Source: Rhizoclosmatium globosum (Eukaryota; Chytridiomycota; Chytridiomycetes; Chytridiales; Chytriomycetaceae). From it: 64,000 nt of DNA. Below are positions 53,132 to 64,000 of the stretch, in pieces (the stretch's first letter is position 1; every line of letters starts with the position of its first letter). The translations under genes and the position numbers were made by a program. The stretch is from NCBI GenBank assembly GCA_002104985.1, contig MCGO01000007.1, positions 1 through 64,000 on the forward strand. Reading direction: 5' to 3'. The notes under the pieces are model-generated. The model made no database searches and was not told the DNA's origin. It worked only from the letters and a program-made list of their open reading frames with translations.

Positions 53132-54130
53132 ATGGAGGCAGCTAATGCTACCTCGCCAATACCAAACGATGGATCTCTTGGAGTTTATGTGAATCTATAT
53201 TATGTAACCGGAAGCTTTGGTTTTCTTGGCCTTCTGGCACTGTTGGTGTTCATTGTCAAAACTGAACGAGTTGACACACGATATTCTCCTTTCAACATCT
53301 CATTAATGTCTTATATTGTTTCTTTGATGGCACTCTTGATTTTGGATGGAAGAACGTATGAAATCATGATAGGATGTCACTTGTCAGGGTCAGACTATAA
53401 CTTTGACAGAACTGCGTTGCTCAACAACGTGCTGAAGTATATATTCACAGCAACAATGGAGTCATCGTATTTATACTATTCTTGGTAATGAATTTTAAAC
53501 GGGTTAATCAACTGACAAGACTGTGTTCGCAGGAAGCGAGCTGGTCCAATTCTTGATGCAGTTTTCCCAAATACTGAAAAGATTATCAGGTACCTTGTGC
53601 TTTGCACTCCCGTGGCTTTTTATTGCCAGCTTTTGCCTCTCTTTGCTCGGTTGATATTCCCTTCACGTGAAGTCACGATTATAGCGAGCAAAATCTTATC
53701 AATAATTGCGTCTGTGTGTGGGCTCCTCACAGTCACTGTAGATATAATCCTCATATCTGCATTTATCAAATTCGTCCAAACAACAAAGCAAGCAGCCTCG
53801 CATGAGCCTGATCAACGCTTCATGATTATCTCAAAATATGGAATTGCTTCTGTTCTCCTTATTATTTGCTCTCTCCTCTTCTATGTCATGTTCGTTATAA
53901 CTGACTGGGATGGTCCTCTGTTTTTAGTCGAACTATTCTTGCTTGGAGTCTTTTGGGTTCTCTTTGGCATGAAATACGCCCTTTGGAACGAAGAAAAGCG
54001 GAAGCAAAGTAGTCGAGGACAGACCGCGCCATCTTGCGATTCTCAACATCATGGAAGTGGGCACCCTGAGTTGGATGGAGCAATACTGCGGAAAATGCCA
54101 GCTACTTTACCGCAAAAGAGTATCACATAA
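53132..54130 (+). CDS. Divergent 7TM receptor-like family member with an intron in the W-x-RG motif
   Basis: Two exons (53132-53484 and 53533-54130) encode 316 residues. The start is MEAANATSPIPNDGS (NAT sequon); in-frame ATGs exist upstream (53063). Seven hydrophobic segments are present. The intron splits the post-TM3 motif exactly within Trp, YYSW-KRAGPILDAVFP. RFMIISKYGIASV enters TM6 and FGMKYALWNEEKRK leaves TM7. It is therefore a distant relative of the 1-37 kb array, whose members have no intron there. It lies between the two PstS-membrane genes in the same direction. Confidence 0.85.
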
Positions 54131-54215
54131 AATATTACTGGACAGGATTTATGGGATACTTTTTAAATATGGATTCAATTGTTGATTTTCTTTGTAAATC
54201 TTTCAAGACTGATTC

Positions 54216-54766
54216 ATGTCATCCGCTCCTTTCAACGTTGCACTGTTGCTATGCGGAGCTTCCATCTTGGGACTTTTGATATCACAAGGAAAACGTTTTG
54301 AAATAGACATAGATTGCTTCAAAGATGGAATTGATCCTCACATTGATAGACGTGCCATCGGATGTAATTTATTCTTGTTCACTTCGACTTCAGCTATGGA
54401 AACATCGTACATTTATTACTCTTGGTGAGGATTTGTTTAAGATGACCGTCGCTTTCAGATATTTACTATCATATTGGAAGGAAACGCGCAGGTGGTATAA
54501 TAGATAGAGTATATCCGCGCAATGGAAAGTTCGTTCATTGTGTTGTTCGAGCATCACCTTTCCAGACCATGACTCATGTTCTCTTTTTCTTGACGTATTG
54601 CATCTTGTGTGCAATGAAATGGGCTTTGTGGAGGAATGATGTCCAGGAAAAAAGTACTGCAGTAGGTAGAGTGAGTAGACGAAGTAGGTCGAAGGCTGTC
54701 AGTGAAACTAAGAGTACTCCAAAATCCACCACATTAGAAACACCTCAGTCACAAAATGATATTTGA
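54216..54766 (+). pseudogene. Truncated copy of the intron-containing 7TM gene
   Basis: The first frame (54216-54428) reads SSAPFNVALLLCGASILGLL, then FEIDIDCFKDG and ETSYIYYSW. This parallels SPFNISLMSYIVSLMALLI and ESSYLYYSW of the gene at 53132, and ends at the same splice donor position. TM4, TM5 and most of TM6 are missing. The last part (54569-54766) gives LTYCILCAMKWALWRNDV and a basic tail. The N-terminus is also missing. A deletion of the middle and of the 5' end makes it non-functional. Confidence 0.8.
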
Positions 54767-54942
54767 ATATTTAATCCAGACGACATCTTCCGGCTAGATC
54801 GCCAGCTGTTAATTTCCTCCCTCTTTTCCATTCAATAAATTTCTGACATCTCTTATTAAATCCGAGGATACAAAACGCCATTGTATTTTATCCCATTGTT
54901 TTTGCAATCCATTGTCAAAATCTTCTTTGTTTCCCAAACAGT

Positions 54943-57900
54943 ATGAATTCACTCAAGGACAGCAACCTTCATGAATCCAAACTAAAACCTGACGGAAATA
55001 TCCCGCCGTTGAAAACCTCGGAATCCAACGGAATTCCTTTGAAACTTAAATTGCGACTCCTTGCGCTTGTATTGCTTCCAATAGCTGCTGTAGCGATTGT
55101 GTCTAGTTTCCTTTCCGCTGAAGTTGACGAATCAAGCCCAAACTTCACTCATCCTGAAAAACCGCATCGCTACGTCAATGCATCAGGGTCAATCCTGATG
55201 CAAAACGCGTGGCAAAGAAGTTTCATTGGTTTTTCGAACTTTATCTTGCAACAACAGTCTGGTTACACGTTTGACTTTGAATATGTACCAGCAAGTAATG
55301 CTGTTGGGCTGTCGGATTTTTTCCATGGGTATAATTTATTTGGAGGTGTTGATTCAGATGTTTCAAAAGGAGATTTGAAGTACTTTTTACCCGACGATGG
55401 ATCTGGATTGAAGAATGTGTCGCAGTATGTTGATTCGAGGGCACCCGCTCACCTTGGAAATATTATTATGCCAGGTAACGCATTATTGGAGGTTTTTTGC
55501 CTAATCTTGAATCCCACAGTCATGGGCGGAGCCCTTGGGGTTGTTTACAAGTAAGTCTTCGTTATATATTTGACAAAGCTCAAGTTCCTCCAGCATTCCA
55601 GGATTACCATCCAAAAGGCAACTCACCTTGAATGCATCTGTTTTGGGAGACATTTTCTGCGGTGCCATAAGTGAATGGAACGATCCCAGTTTGCAAGCCC
55701 TGAATCCAGACGTAACGTTACCTGCTGAAAATATAAACGTCATTGCAAGAGGTGATAATTCCGCAACCAATTCTATGCTTGGTGCATATGTGTACAAGTA
55801 TTCCAAAAAGTATTACTCAACAATAGGTGTTACTTCAACCCCAAAATGGCCCAAATCATTCGCCATTGGCAACTCTGCCATTGAGCTCGTGTACATGCTC
55901 AATTCACTCCAATATTCCATTTCATATATTCCAATGGAGACCATTACACAAGCAAAGTTGCTTGGAATCCCCACGACAAAAGCCTCAATTATAAATGCAA
56001 ACCGAACGGCCACAAGTCCAGAAAATGACTACGTAGTTGCGGGAATGGAAGCGGTTGCGAAACTGACGCCTTTCAGCAGGCATAATTACATTTCAATATT
56101 TGATATCAACGCTCCTAATGCTTACCCAATTTCTATATTGTCTTATGCGCTTTTGAGGGAGCACTACTATTACGATGAATCGGCAAGTGACGTTGAGTGC
56201 GATCGCATTAAGGCCCTCGTGTACTTTTTTTACTTTTACTTTTCTAACATACAACTGCAAATCAAGAATATGGAGTATGGTGGGGTCCCAATTGCAGGCC
56301 GGCTTCTTGAGAAAAATATAGAGGCTTTGATGTTGATAACTTGTAATCGACGCAATGTGGCTGATGAGCTGGATGTAGAAATTGATCGCATTGATTTCTA
56401 TGCAAATAGTTGAGTTTATACTCGCTGTGGCTCTCGTTTTTTAATGTTGTTATTTAGAGACTGAAGAATTTGAATGGGACAATGCTATTCCCTTCTGGGA
56501 AAACTCAATCAAATACAAATCTTCTCCAATAAGCACTGGGCTCTATCTTGTATTTTATGCTGCGTTAATATGCTGCAATTTGTTTCCGTTTGGGTTTAAT
56601 ATGTTCCGATATTTTACTCACGGGGGCAGTTCACATGGAGAGACCAAAGAAAATAATTTGACTCAGAGTATCAAAACTGGTTCTGTTGTAGGAAGTTCTG
56701 ATGATGCCGATGATGACTTGGAAGAAGATAAAGAGGAAGCCGCTGCGCGGAAAGCCGGTAAAGTTACGTTCAGTTTTCAAAACCGCCTTGGTATAATCAG
56801 GCAGTATATAACTTGCTTCCAAATCTTGTATCTCTGTATGACTCGATCAGTTGCGATTCAGCACAATGTTTATCTTGAAGTTGTGTCTTGGTTAGGAATC
56901 ATTCCAGATCTCTATCCTTACTACGTTATTTTAAATTTCACAGTCTTCATTTGGATTCTATGCATGGTTTACACAAACTACGTATACGCTCTGATCGAAA
57001 AATACTCTCCAAGAACGTTGTTCAAGTTGACAATTTTCCACATGGTTCTTGCTGATTTCTTACCGAACTATGCCGTAATAATGTATAACCCAAGCGTCGA
57101 GTTGCTCATCAAGATATTTGACTGTCGTTTGTCAACATTGGAGTGGGATTATCTTAACAGCTATCATGATTTCTGTTGGGAAAAGAGCCATTGGGGCACA
57201 GCCATTGTCAGCTTTGTGTTAGTTTGCACGTTCACAAATTTTGTGGTTCGGTATTCAAAAGTATTGAAGGTATGATTTGTTTTGTCGTTTCGCCAAGTTC
57301 TCACTGATGACAACAGATGCTTCGAAAACAATTTGATTTTCGAGACGAGGATTGGCAGATTTATGTGGACTCTGTCGTTAAAACGTTCATGCTAATCCTC
57401 TACTACAACTTGAAAAACATCAACTTTCTTGGGGTCACCTTCTGTCTGTTGTTGTTTATGGCTTCTGGTTCGTTCCTTGGTCAGCCCAACGAGATATTCT
57501 GGTTCAACTATTTCCGCGGCGGGGTGTACATTTACTGCTCAATTGTTTGCCTCGTTTTGTTTGTCCTGGAGCTTTTGATATCTGTAAACGACTACCAATT
57601 AAGACATCAGCTGAATGATACATTGTCAGCAGCAATCTTGGGGATAACCCTTGGGTTGTCTGTATTAAGCTATGCAATTTTTGTGATTAAGTATAAGGCA
57701 GGATTAAACAAAGCTCAAAGAAAGGCAAAGGAGGCTGAGCTGAAACAGTTCTTCGCAGCGTTTGGTGACGAAGAGACAGACGATAACAACATCGAAGCTG
57801 AAGTGCATGAAGGTCAACTTAGAAAAGCAATAAGTGATTCAAGTTTGATCAGTACAGGGGCAAGCAATGTTGGAGCAAGTCAAGTAAACATCCATCACAA

Positions 57901-58548
57901 TTCTGGATCCAAAAATGGTTTCTCAGCGGTAAGTTCCGGAAATTATCACCTGCTAAATTAATGCTTCTCCCTGCAGACCCAATGGAAAAAGTTTGACATG
58001 GCCATTGACTCCGCCAAGAAGCTGAAGATGTTTGACAAAGATGAAGCGAAAGCTATAAAAGTGGCCATCAAATATGAAGGTACAATGCATTTTAACTTAA
58101 GATTATAAACCCTAAAACTCGAAAAGATCCATTGATACCTATGGTATTTGAGCGTTGTGGCAAGGATCTCACAAAGTTTGTTGATTACCTCAAACTCAAA
58201 GTCCATCAAATATTAGCTCGATCTCAGGTACGAAGTCTTGAGCCCAGTATGGCATCAGCTGGACAACATAATCGAAAGCCATCAATGGCTGGAAGCTTCA
58301 TTCATTCGAACACGCACCTTCATGCAGACCCAGTCTTGTTAGTACCTGGTGCAAATCATCACGTAGGAATACAATCGCTGAGAGCTCCTACGGGAAGAAA
58401 CGTATCTCGACCCACGTCACAACACTTACAGTTCGAGTCTTTGACACATATGCGACAAATGCAACAATTTGATTCACCGCGAGATTCAGCTAAAAGCCAG
58501 CAGCCTACAAACCAAAATTCAGCGAATGAAAATGAATCACGTAATTGA
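54943..58548 (+). CDS. PstS-like periplasmic-binding domain fused to polytopic membrane domain, copy 2
   Basis: Seven exons (54943-55474, 55520-55550, 55594-56408, 56458-57269, 57317-57928, 57977-58079, 58127-58548) give 1,109 codons in one frame. The anchor is LALVLLPIAAVAIVSSFLS. PstS-like marks are closer to the bacterial pattern than in copy 1: VNASGSILMQNAW, GGVDSDV at the Asp-ligand site, IIMPVMGGALGVVYNIPG, VLGDIFCGAISEWNDPSLQA and ARGDNSATN, which keeps Arg, Asp, Ser and Thr of RSDGSGTT. The first TM is TGLYLVFYAALICCNLFPF. An acidic loop and a multi-helix region with NYFRGGVYIYC follow, then the conserved tail KDEAKAIKVAIKY and DPLIPMVFERCGKDLTKFV. The C-terminal Ser/Gln-rich extension is longer than in copy 1. 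Introns are shared at homologous places; copy 2 has two extra. Confidence 0.86.
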
Positions 58549-58609
58549 TACCATTCTTTTTCCTTTTCTACTATTTATTTTCCAGAACATAAAGATTCTA
58601 AATAAACGT

Positions 58610-60691
58610 TTATAATAAGAGCAACATTCCAACAAAAGCAATCCCCAACCAAACACGTCCCCCACTCGACGTCACAACCAACAAATTCTTGATATCCGAG
58701 GGCTTACAAACCGGCGCAGAATAAGGCAAAAAACTCGGCAACGAAACAGGAACAATCAACCCATCCTGAAACATCTGCGGCAACGACGTTGAATTCGCGA
58801 ACCTCGCGTTACTCCCGCAAACCCCATACGGATCGTTCGCGTCGCTGTGGCAGAACTCGATTCCTTCCATCGCGGGGTAGTAGGTTACAAAGTTGAAGCA
58901 CATCTCGTCGGATGTTGATTCTCCGAATGTTGTGGTGTTTGAGCGGATGTTTTTCGTGGGGAGGTAGGTGCACTTTGTGATTAAGGTGTCGCCGGGGGAT
59001 ATGACGGCGGTTGGGTCTATTGGAGGAACTGCGGATTGGAATCTGTTGGAGATGAAGGTTTGTTAAGTTGTGGAGGAGGGGAGAAAGGACTTACGAAAAG
59101 TCGTAATAGTTGCGAATTCCTAGTGGCGTGATTTCTAGACCGTTGCGAATTTGGCGCGTGGATATGTTGAATCCGAGGGTGTGCATATGGAAAGCAACGG
59201 AAACGACAGTCAAGTTCCTGGGGAACTGCTTTGTGCAGGTGGATGCACAGACATTCCACGTTGTTGATGTGTAATTGGGAGAGTTTCCAGGAATGTTTAT
59301 GTTCATGTTTCCGAGCTGTAATATCCCCAAATCGTTCTTGCGAAGTTGGGAGGTGTAGTAGAGCTTATTTGAAGGATTTAATAGCCATATTCCACAAAAA
59401 TATGGAGCTAACCTTCATTCCGCTGTTATCCACAACTCCTGTCAGGCCGTTTGGGTTGTTGTAATGAATTTGGAGTGAAAAATACTGAATCGCTGTGGCT
59501 CCCTGTGTGACGTTGTAAGCAATCTCACAACAGAGCCAGAGAATAGAATGAAGCATACGATTGCAAATCCAGCATCAGCAGGATACACGGTTAAACCGAC
59601 TCCAGGTGCCCACGCGAGTGTGAATCTGAGGAAAACATGTTTAGAAAAACACCCCTGTGGATCAGAACAATAGAAAAACTCAACTTGCTGCACAACGCTT
59701 CCATAGATGAACATTCATACAAGTCGTTCAAGACTGGAGGCTTGTTAATACATCCGTATAAAATCATGTGATGAATCAATCTGTTCCATTGAATTTAACA
59801 CAACGAAAAACTGAATATCCCATACTTTGACTGAACGATTCCCTCAAACTGCACAACATGATACTTCCTATCCGCTGGCACCTGTACATGCGTGCACAGG
59901 TAGCTTGTCCCAGCAGACGGAACAGTCACGTTCGGGAACTGGATCGTTAGGGTTTGGAGGGACGATGTTGTGGCGAGGGATGAGACTGCTGCTTTTGCTT
60001 TTGCTTTTGCTTTCATTTGGGTTGAGGTTGAGGGGAGTGGGTAGAGTGTTAGGACTTGGGTTCCGCGGGTGAGTGGGCCGTGGTATGAGAGTTGGGTGGA
60101 TGTTTGGCCGAATGCCCTGGAGGAAGGGTGGTCAGTTTATTGGTTTAAGAGAATGGGAGGAAGGTGTGTGTACCAAATGATGTGTTGAGTTTGGCCTTGG
60201 ATAACCTCCAAGTCCTGGGAATCACAGGTTCTGAGACCACGTGCGAATGTGAAGACTGTGTTTGTGGATAATGCAGAAGGGGCTTTGATAAGACGGACAT
60301 CTTGTTGGGAGTCTGCGACTGGTAGCGTTGTGGAGGTTGCAAAGGAATCCTAAAAAGAATTGTCAGTTTTTTGTGGGCTGATGGGTCAAGTGACAGTGTA
60401 AACCTGGATATAATAGATCCCAGAAGTTGCGTTTTTGAGAAGAACCCAGATATCTGCGCCGTGCATACCGCCATATGGACTAAGTCCGATTCCAACCCAG
60501 TTGTTTGCTGATAAAGGAATATCAACGTCCACGCCGAACGTGATTGTAGATGCGTCTACGGTCCAGTGTAATGCAATACGCGGAGAAAGAGATAGACAGT
60601 TTGTGAACTGAGACTGTGGAAGGTTCGCGTAACAGGAAGCATCTCCATTCGCAAAGTGTGCAACAGCAAGTAACGCGACTACGACCGACAT
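58610..60691 (-). CDS. DOMON-Cu(II) type II monooxygenase, copy 3
   Basis: Start MSVVVALLAVAHFANGDASC (signal peptide). DOMON region WTVDASTITFGVDVDIP and GGMHGADIWVLLKNATSGIY. Catalytic motifs are LIHHMILYGC, LQIHYNNPN, FHMHTLGFN and DEMCFNFVTYY, all ligands present. Relative to copy 1 it has extra introns: one splits GFAI-GATAIQYFSLQ (about 59491-59549) and another follows NSGMK (about 59366-59413). The C-terminal hydrophobic tail VWLGIAFVGMLLLL suggests a GPI anchor. Its 3' end is 61 bp from the 3' end of the PstS-membrane gene copy 2, tail to tail. Confidence 0.88.
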
Positions 60692-60804
60692 TGAGATTCT
60701 CGCGTCTCTTTTTTAAGTGTTCCTATTTCCTGACAATCTCTCTTTACTCGCGTTTCCACTTAAATTTGAATGTTAATGTCAAAGTTCAAACAACAGAGAT
60801 TTTT

Positions 60805-62403
60805 TCAATTCAATCCAACAACCTCACCACCACTCCCTCTCGGAAACAAAGCATCCAGTACAGCAATACCCATCGGTAACCCTACAACCTCCCCCGTCTC
60901 CTGCAACTCACTCGCAGTACGACACCCCAACACCATACGAACCCAACACGTCCCCGAAAAACACACCCACGCAATACCATCCCTCGTCAAACTCCCTCTC
61001 GTCTCATCACCCCGCCCCTCACGCACATCCACAATCTCACCACGCCGTATCGCCACGATCGCGCTTCCAGCAGCTGCATGGAAACTCGTCATTATCGCGA
61101 CCGAGAACGTCACGCGTGTGAACGTTATGGAGTCGTGGAGGCGTTGTTGGAGGACTTTTGGGATGGTTTTGAGGAAGGTTGGGAGGTGTGGGATGTGTGT
61201 GAACCAGTAGAATGGGGGGTGGGTGAGTGGGAGGGAGGTTTGCGGGATTGATGTGTAGCTTGGGTGGGAGGAGCCGAGGAGGAGTTTGAATGTCCAGTCT
61301 TCGGGGAGGGTGGGGATTGGAGAGAGGAGGGTTGGGGTTGGGGTTGGTGAGGATGTGGAGGTGTATGGGGCGTTGAGGAGAGACTTTTTGGGGATTCCGA
61401 GAGTTAGGTCGTGGGTTTCGAGGAACTCGAGGAGAGATGTGGTTGCATCTGTCCAAGAGATTGTGTCGTTGATTTCAAAAATTGTGACTGCGTTGGAGAA
61501 GCCGTGGATTTGAATGAATCCAGCAGGTTGCTTTTGGGGTTCATTTTGGTCTTGTGATTCGAGAATGTAGATTGTGTGCCCTGTGTATGAGCCTGGGTTG
61601 CGGTAGTCTATAACCCTTTGCCAAGTAGTTACGGGAATATCAGTCCACAGGTTGAGCCGACGTGATGAGTTTTCGCGGAGAAGAGAGGTGAGGAATGAGG
61701 CATCTGAAGTCTGAGTGTGATTATTTAGATTTAATTAATAACGGGTCACTTCAATTACCTGCGCACGTCTCCATGAAAGAGAAGGAATCACTGAAGGATC
61801 TCTTGCAATTGTAGCAGCACGCGCAGATAGTAAAGGAGCTGTAGTAGCTTTCGTCCCACCTCTTCCTCCATTTCTTGGCGGACACTGATCATATCCAAAT
61901 CGTGAATAATACAGTGGCATTCCACCAATAAAAAACAAGTCTACTCCAAAGAGAGCACCCCACTTGTGAAACGCATCAATCTGTTGCTTGACCAGACCAT
62001 TTCCTCTGTATTCTGGGTCTGTAGCAACAGCCTCCAAACGAACAACAGTCAAAGCAACCTTTTCTTTCCCTGGATTTCCAAAGTACCAAGTTTGAGGGAT
62101 GGCAGCCATTGTCGAAACAATCTTGTCGTTGTGCATTACAAGGGCTGTTGGCGACTGGGCCAGGATTAACGGGCCTCGAAGCGAGTCTGCGGATTCACGG
62201 GCAACTGCCGCAAATGCATTCTTTGCGAGAAACTGCGCCTGGATTCGATTCGATCAAACGAGTTAAAAACAAGTCCGATAAGTCTTTTGGTTCAAACAAA
62301 CCAAGTTGTCCCTGTCGCTGACTTGCGCTGACCGAAGAACAAGGTTATTGTCTAATTGAATTGGGGTTTCGAGGAAAGTGGGTCTCTTGTTCGTGGTGGT
62401 CAT
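60805..62403 (-). CDS. GNAT-family N-acetyltransferase with C-terminal extension
   Basis: Three exons. Exon 1 (62403-62302) starts MTTTNKRPTFLETPIQLDNN and joins RDNL to AQFLAKNAFAAVARES. Exon 2 contains the GNAT core: VRLEAVATDPEYRGNGLVKQQ, the acetyl-CoA pyrophosphate loop (here R-G-N-G-L), then DLFFIGGMPLYYSRFGYDQ. Exon 3 (61709-60805) encodes a second, less conserved domain with WQRVIDYRNPGSYTGHTIY and a C-terminal VGLPMGIAVLDALFP. The two-part layout resembles multi-domain GNATs (Eis-like) found in fungi. The substrate is unknown. The first intron donor (gtttgt) is weak but keeps frame. Confidence 0.8.
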
Positions 62404-62631
62404 TCAGAGTGATTTGGATGATGATTTTGATGAAACTGATGCAACACTCAAAGTGGAGCTGTAATAGTGATATGATTCACATGAATTAAAGACTTTCAAA
62501 GGCTGTATTTCATCATCTTATAGTTGATGGTAGAATGGTGGATTAATACTGAAAGAAAGAAGAAGAAAGAAAGCAGTAACTTTTCCTCCTCCAAATCCAA
62601 ACCACCAACCACCCACGCAACCAAACCAAGG
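62404..62631. promoter_or_regulatory. Divergent intergenic region between GNAT and AP-2 mu genes
   Basis: These 228 bp separate two outward-pointing start codons. A purine run (gaaagaaagaagaagaaagaaag, about 62551-62573) precedes the AP-2 mu gene, followed by a C/A-rich stretch up to the ATG. Such tracts are common in fungal housekeeping promoters. No specific site is claimed. Confidence 0.4.
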
Positions 62632-64000
62632 ATGCTTTCTGGTTTCTTCATATTCAACGCCAAGGGAGAGGTTCTAATATCGCGGCTGTACCGCAACGAC
62701 ATCAAGTGAGCCTTGTTCTTAGCCTCTCCAACCCATTAACAACCTATTAACAACCAACCCAAAAAGACGGTCGCTCTCCGATCTCTTCCGCATCCAAGTC
62801 GTTTCATCGACCGACGTGCGCTCGCCAATCACTCAAATCTCTGGTTCAACTGCCTTTTTCCACATCAAACACGAGAACATTTACTTGGTCGCTGTCTCAA
62901 AACTGAATGTGAATAGCGCAATTGTCTTTGAGTTTCTTGGACGGGTCGCCCTGATTGGCCAGAGCTACTTTGGTCGATTTGACGAGGCGGCCGTGAAGGC
63001 GAACTTTACCCTGGTCTACGAGTTGATGGATGGTGAGTAGGTTTGGTTTAATTGGTTTGGTTGGAGTGGTTTGGTTGGAGTAATTGGGTGGTGCGATTGT
63101 GTGCTGTGAAGGGGCTGATACCTTCACAACAGAAATCTGTGACTTTGGATTCCCTCAAATTACGGAACCAGAAGCATTGAAAATGTATATTACTACGGAA
63201 GGCGTCAAATCTGAAAAGGCTGTGTTGGAAATGGGTAAACAGATTGCTATTCAGGCAACGGGTGCTGTTTCCTGGCGCAGACCTGATATCAAGTACCGCA
63301 AAAACGAAGCGTTTATTGATGTCGTCGAGTCTGTGAATCTGTTAATGTCCTCCAAAGGTAACAATAATTGATGGGGAATAACCCAATCACTCCCCCACTC
63401 ACCAAATTAAACAAACAAAAACAGGAAACATTCTCCGCGCAGACGTCTCCGGCCAAGTAATCATGCGAGCCTACCTCTCCGGCATGCCCGAATGCAAATT
63501 CGGCCTCAACGACCGCGTCGCCGTCGAAGGCGGCGAACACCTCGGCCGCATCGTACCCCCAACAATCTCATCAAACAAAAAGGGCGGAAGCTCCACCGTC
63601 GACCTCGACGACGCCCAATTCCACCAATGCGTCAAACTCAGCGGCTTCGAAGAATCAAGAACAATCACTTTCGTGCCCCCCGACGGCGAATTCGAACTCA
63701 TGCGTTACAGATCTACAAACAACGTGTACCTCCCCTTCCGCGTAAACGCTATCGTGGATGAATTCGCAGACGCGAATCACGTCAATTATAAAATCTCTGT
63801 GCGCTCGTTGTATGACGCGAAAACGTATGGCCAGAATGTCGTGATTCGGGTCCCGACGCCGCCGTCGACAAATGCGACAAAGATTAAGGTTACTGGGGGG
63901 AAGGCAAAGTATGTTGGGAGTGAGAATGCGATTGTGTGGAAGATTGCGCGGTTCCAAGGTGGCCAGGAGTATGTGATTACGTGTCAGGCGCAGCAAGGAG
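62632..64000 (+). CDS. AP2M1: AP-2 complex subunit mu (clathrin adaptor medium chain), 3' end beyond window
   Basis: At least four exons, starting MLSGFFIFNAKGEVLISRLY at 62632. The longin-like N-terminal domain includes SGSTAFFHIKHENIYLVAVS, YFGRFDEAAVKANFTLVYEL and, after an intron, DEICDFGFPQITEPEALKMY, all as in AP-2 mu. The mu homology domain starts with SWRRPDIKYRKNEAFIDVVE, SGMPECKFGLND and DGEFELMRYRSTNN. It continues through IARFQGGQEY to the window end. AP-2 mu binds Yxx-phi cargo signals and phosphoinositides at the plasma membrane for endocytosis. The sequence stops before the final strands, so about 70-80 residues are missing. Confidence 0.94.

Overview
The window looks like nuclear DNA of a zoosporic true fungus, most likely a chytrid (Chytridiomycota or a close relative). 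The reasons are short introns of about 45-75 nt with GT..AG ends, compact gene spacing, typical fungal housekeeping genes (exon-junction Y14, AP-2 mu, carboxypeptidase S, long-chain acyl-CoA ligase, mitochondrial Icp55-type aminopeptidase), and a possible flagellar protein. The species cannot be named from sequence alone. I saw no rRNA, tRNA, CRISPR or intact transposon.

Positions 1-37,400 are dominated by a tandem, two-strand array of one intronless family of roughly 300-340 residue seven-transmembrane (7TM) proteins. Thirteen copies here are intact, one is broken by a single base, and the rest are decayed or fragmentary. Pseudogenes crowd the left edge (1-4,351), where the array runs off the window. 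Members share a short N-terminus usually carrying N-glycosylation sequons, a W-x-RG-x-PVIQ motif after TM3, KLVILSRYGI before TM6 and QLAMKW after TM7. With the N-terminus outside, all three basic motifs face the cytoplasm, as in G-protein-coupled receptors. Other genes are interspersed: a TMEM53-like hydrolase, a fused double enoyl-reductase, a disordered exon-repeat protein, Icp55-like aminopeptidase, a putative ciliary protein, a secreted Thr/Pro-rich protein, a CCCH/CCHC zinc-finger protein, ATP synthase subunit e-like, carboxypeptidase S, a LINE relic and a plant-type LRR protein.

Positions 37,459-44,880 hold mostly conserved genes: acyl-CoA ligase, Y14/RBM8A, an unknown coiled-coil protein and a protein kinase with HND in place of HRD.

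Positions 45,000-60,700 hold the most unusual block. Three DOMON plus copper type II monooxygenase genes (minus strand) surround two large plus-strand genes. Each of these encodes an extracellular PstS-like phosphate-binding domain fused to a polytopic membrane domain and a conserved cytoplasmic tail. Between the two large genes lie one intact divergent 7TM gene, which has an intron inside the W-x-RG motif, and one broken copy. The first PstS-membrane gene is head-to-head with a monooxygenase gene, and the second is tail-to-tail with another.

The right end carries a GNAT acetyltransferase and the 5' part of AP-2 mu, which runs off the window. My reading is that this is a chemosensory or nutrient-sensing neighbourhood: an expanded receptor-like family evolving by birth and death, beside putative phosphate-sensing receptors and secreted or GPI-anchored copper hydroxylases. 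The receptor functions are inference; the architectures are seen directly in translated, spliced reading frames.
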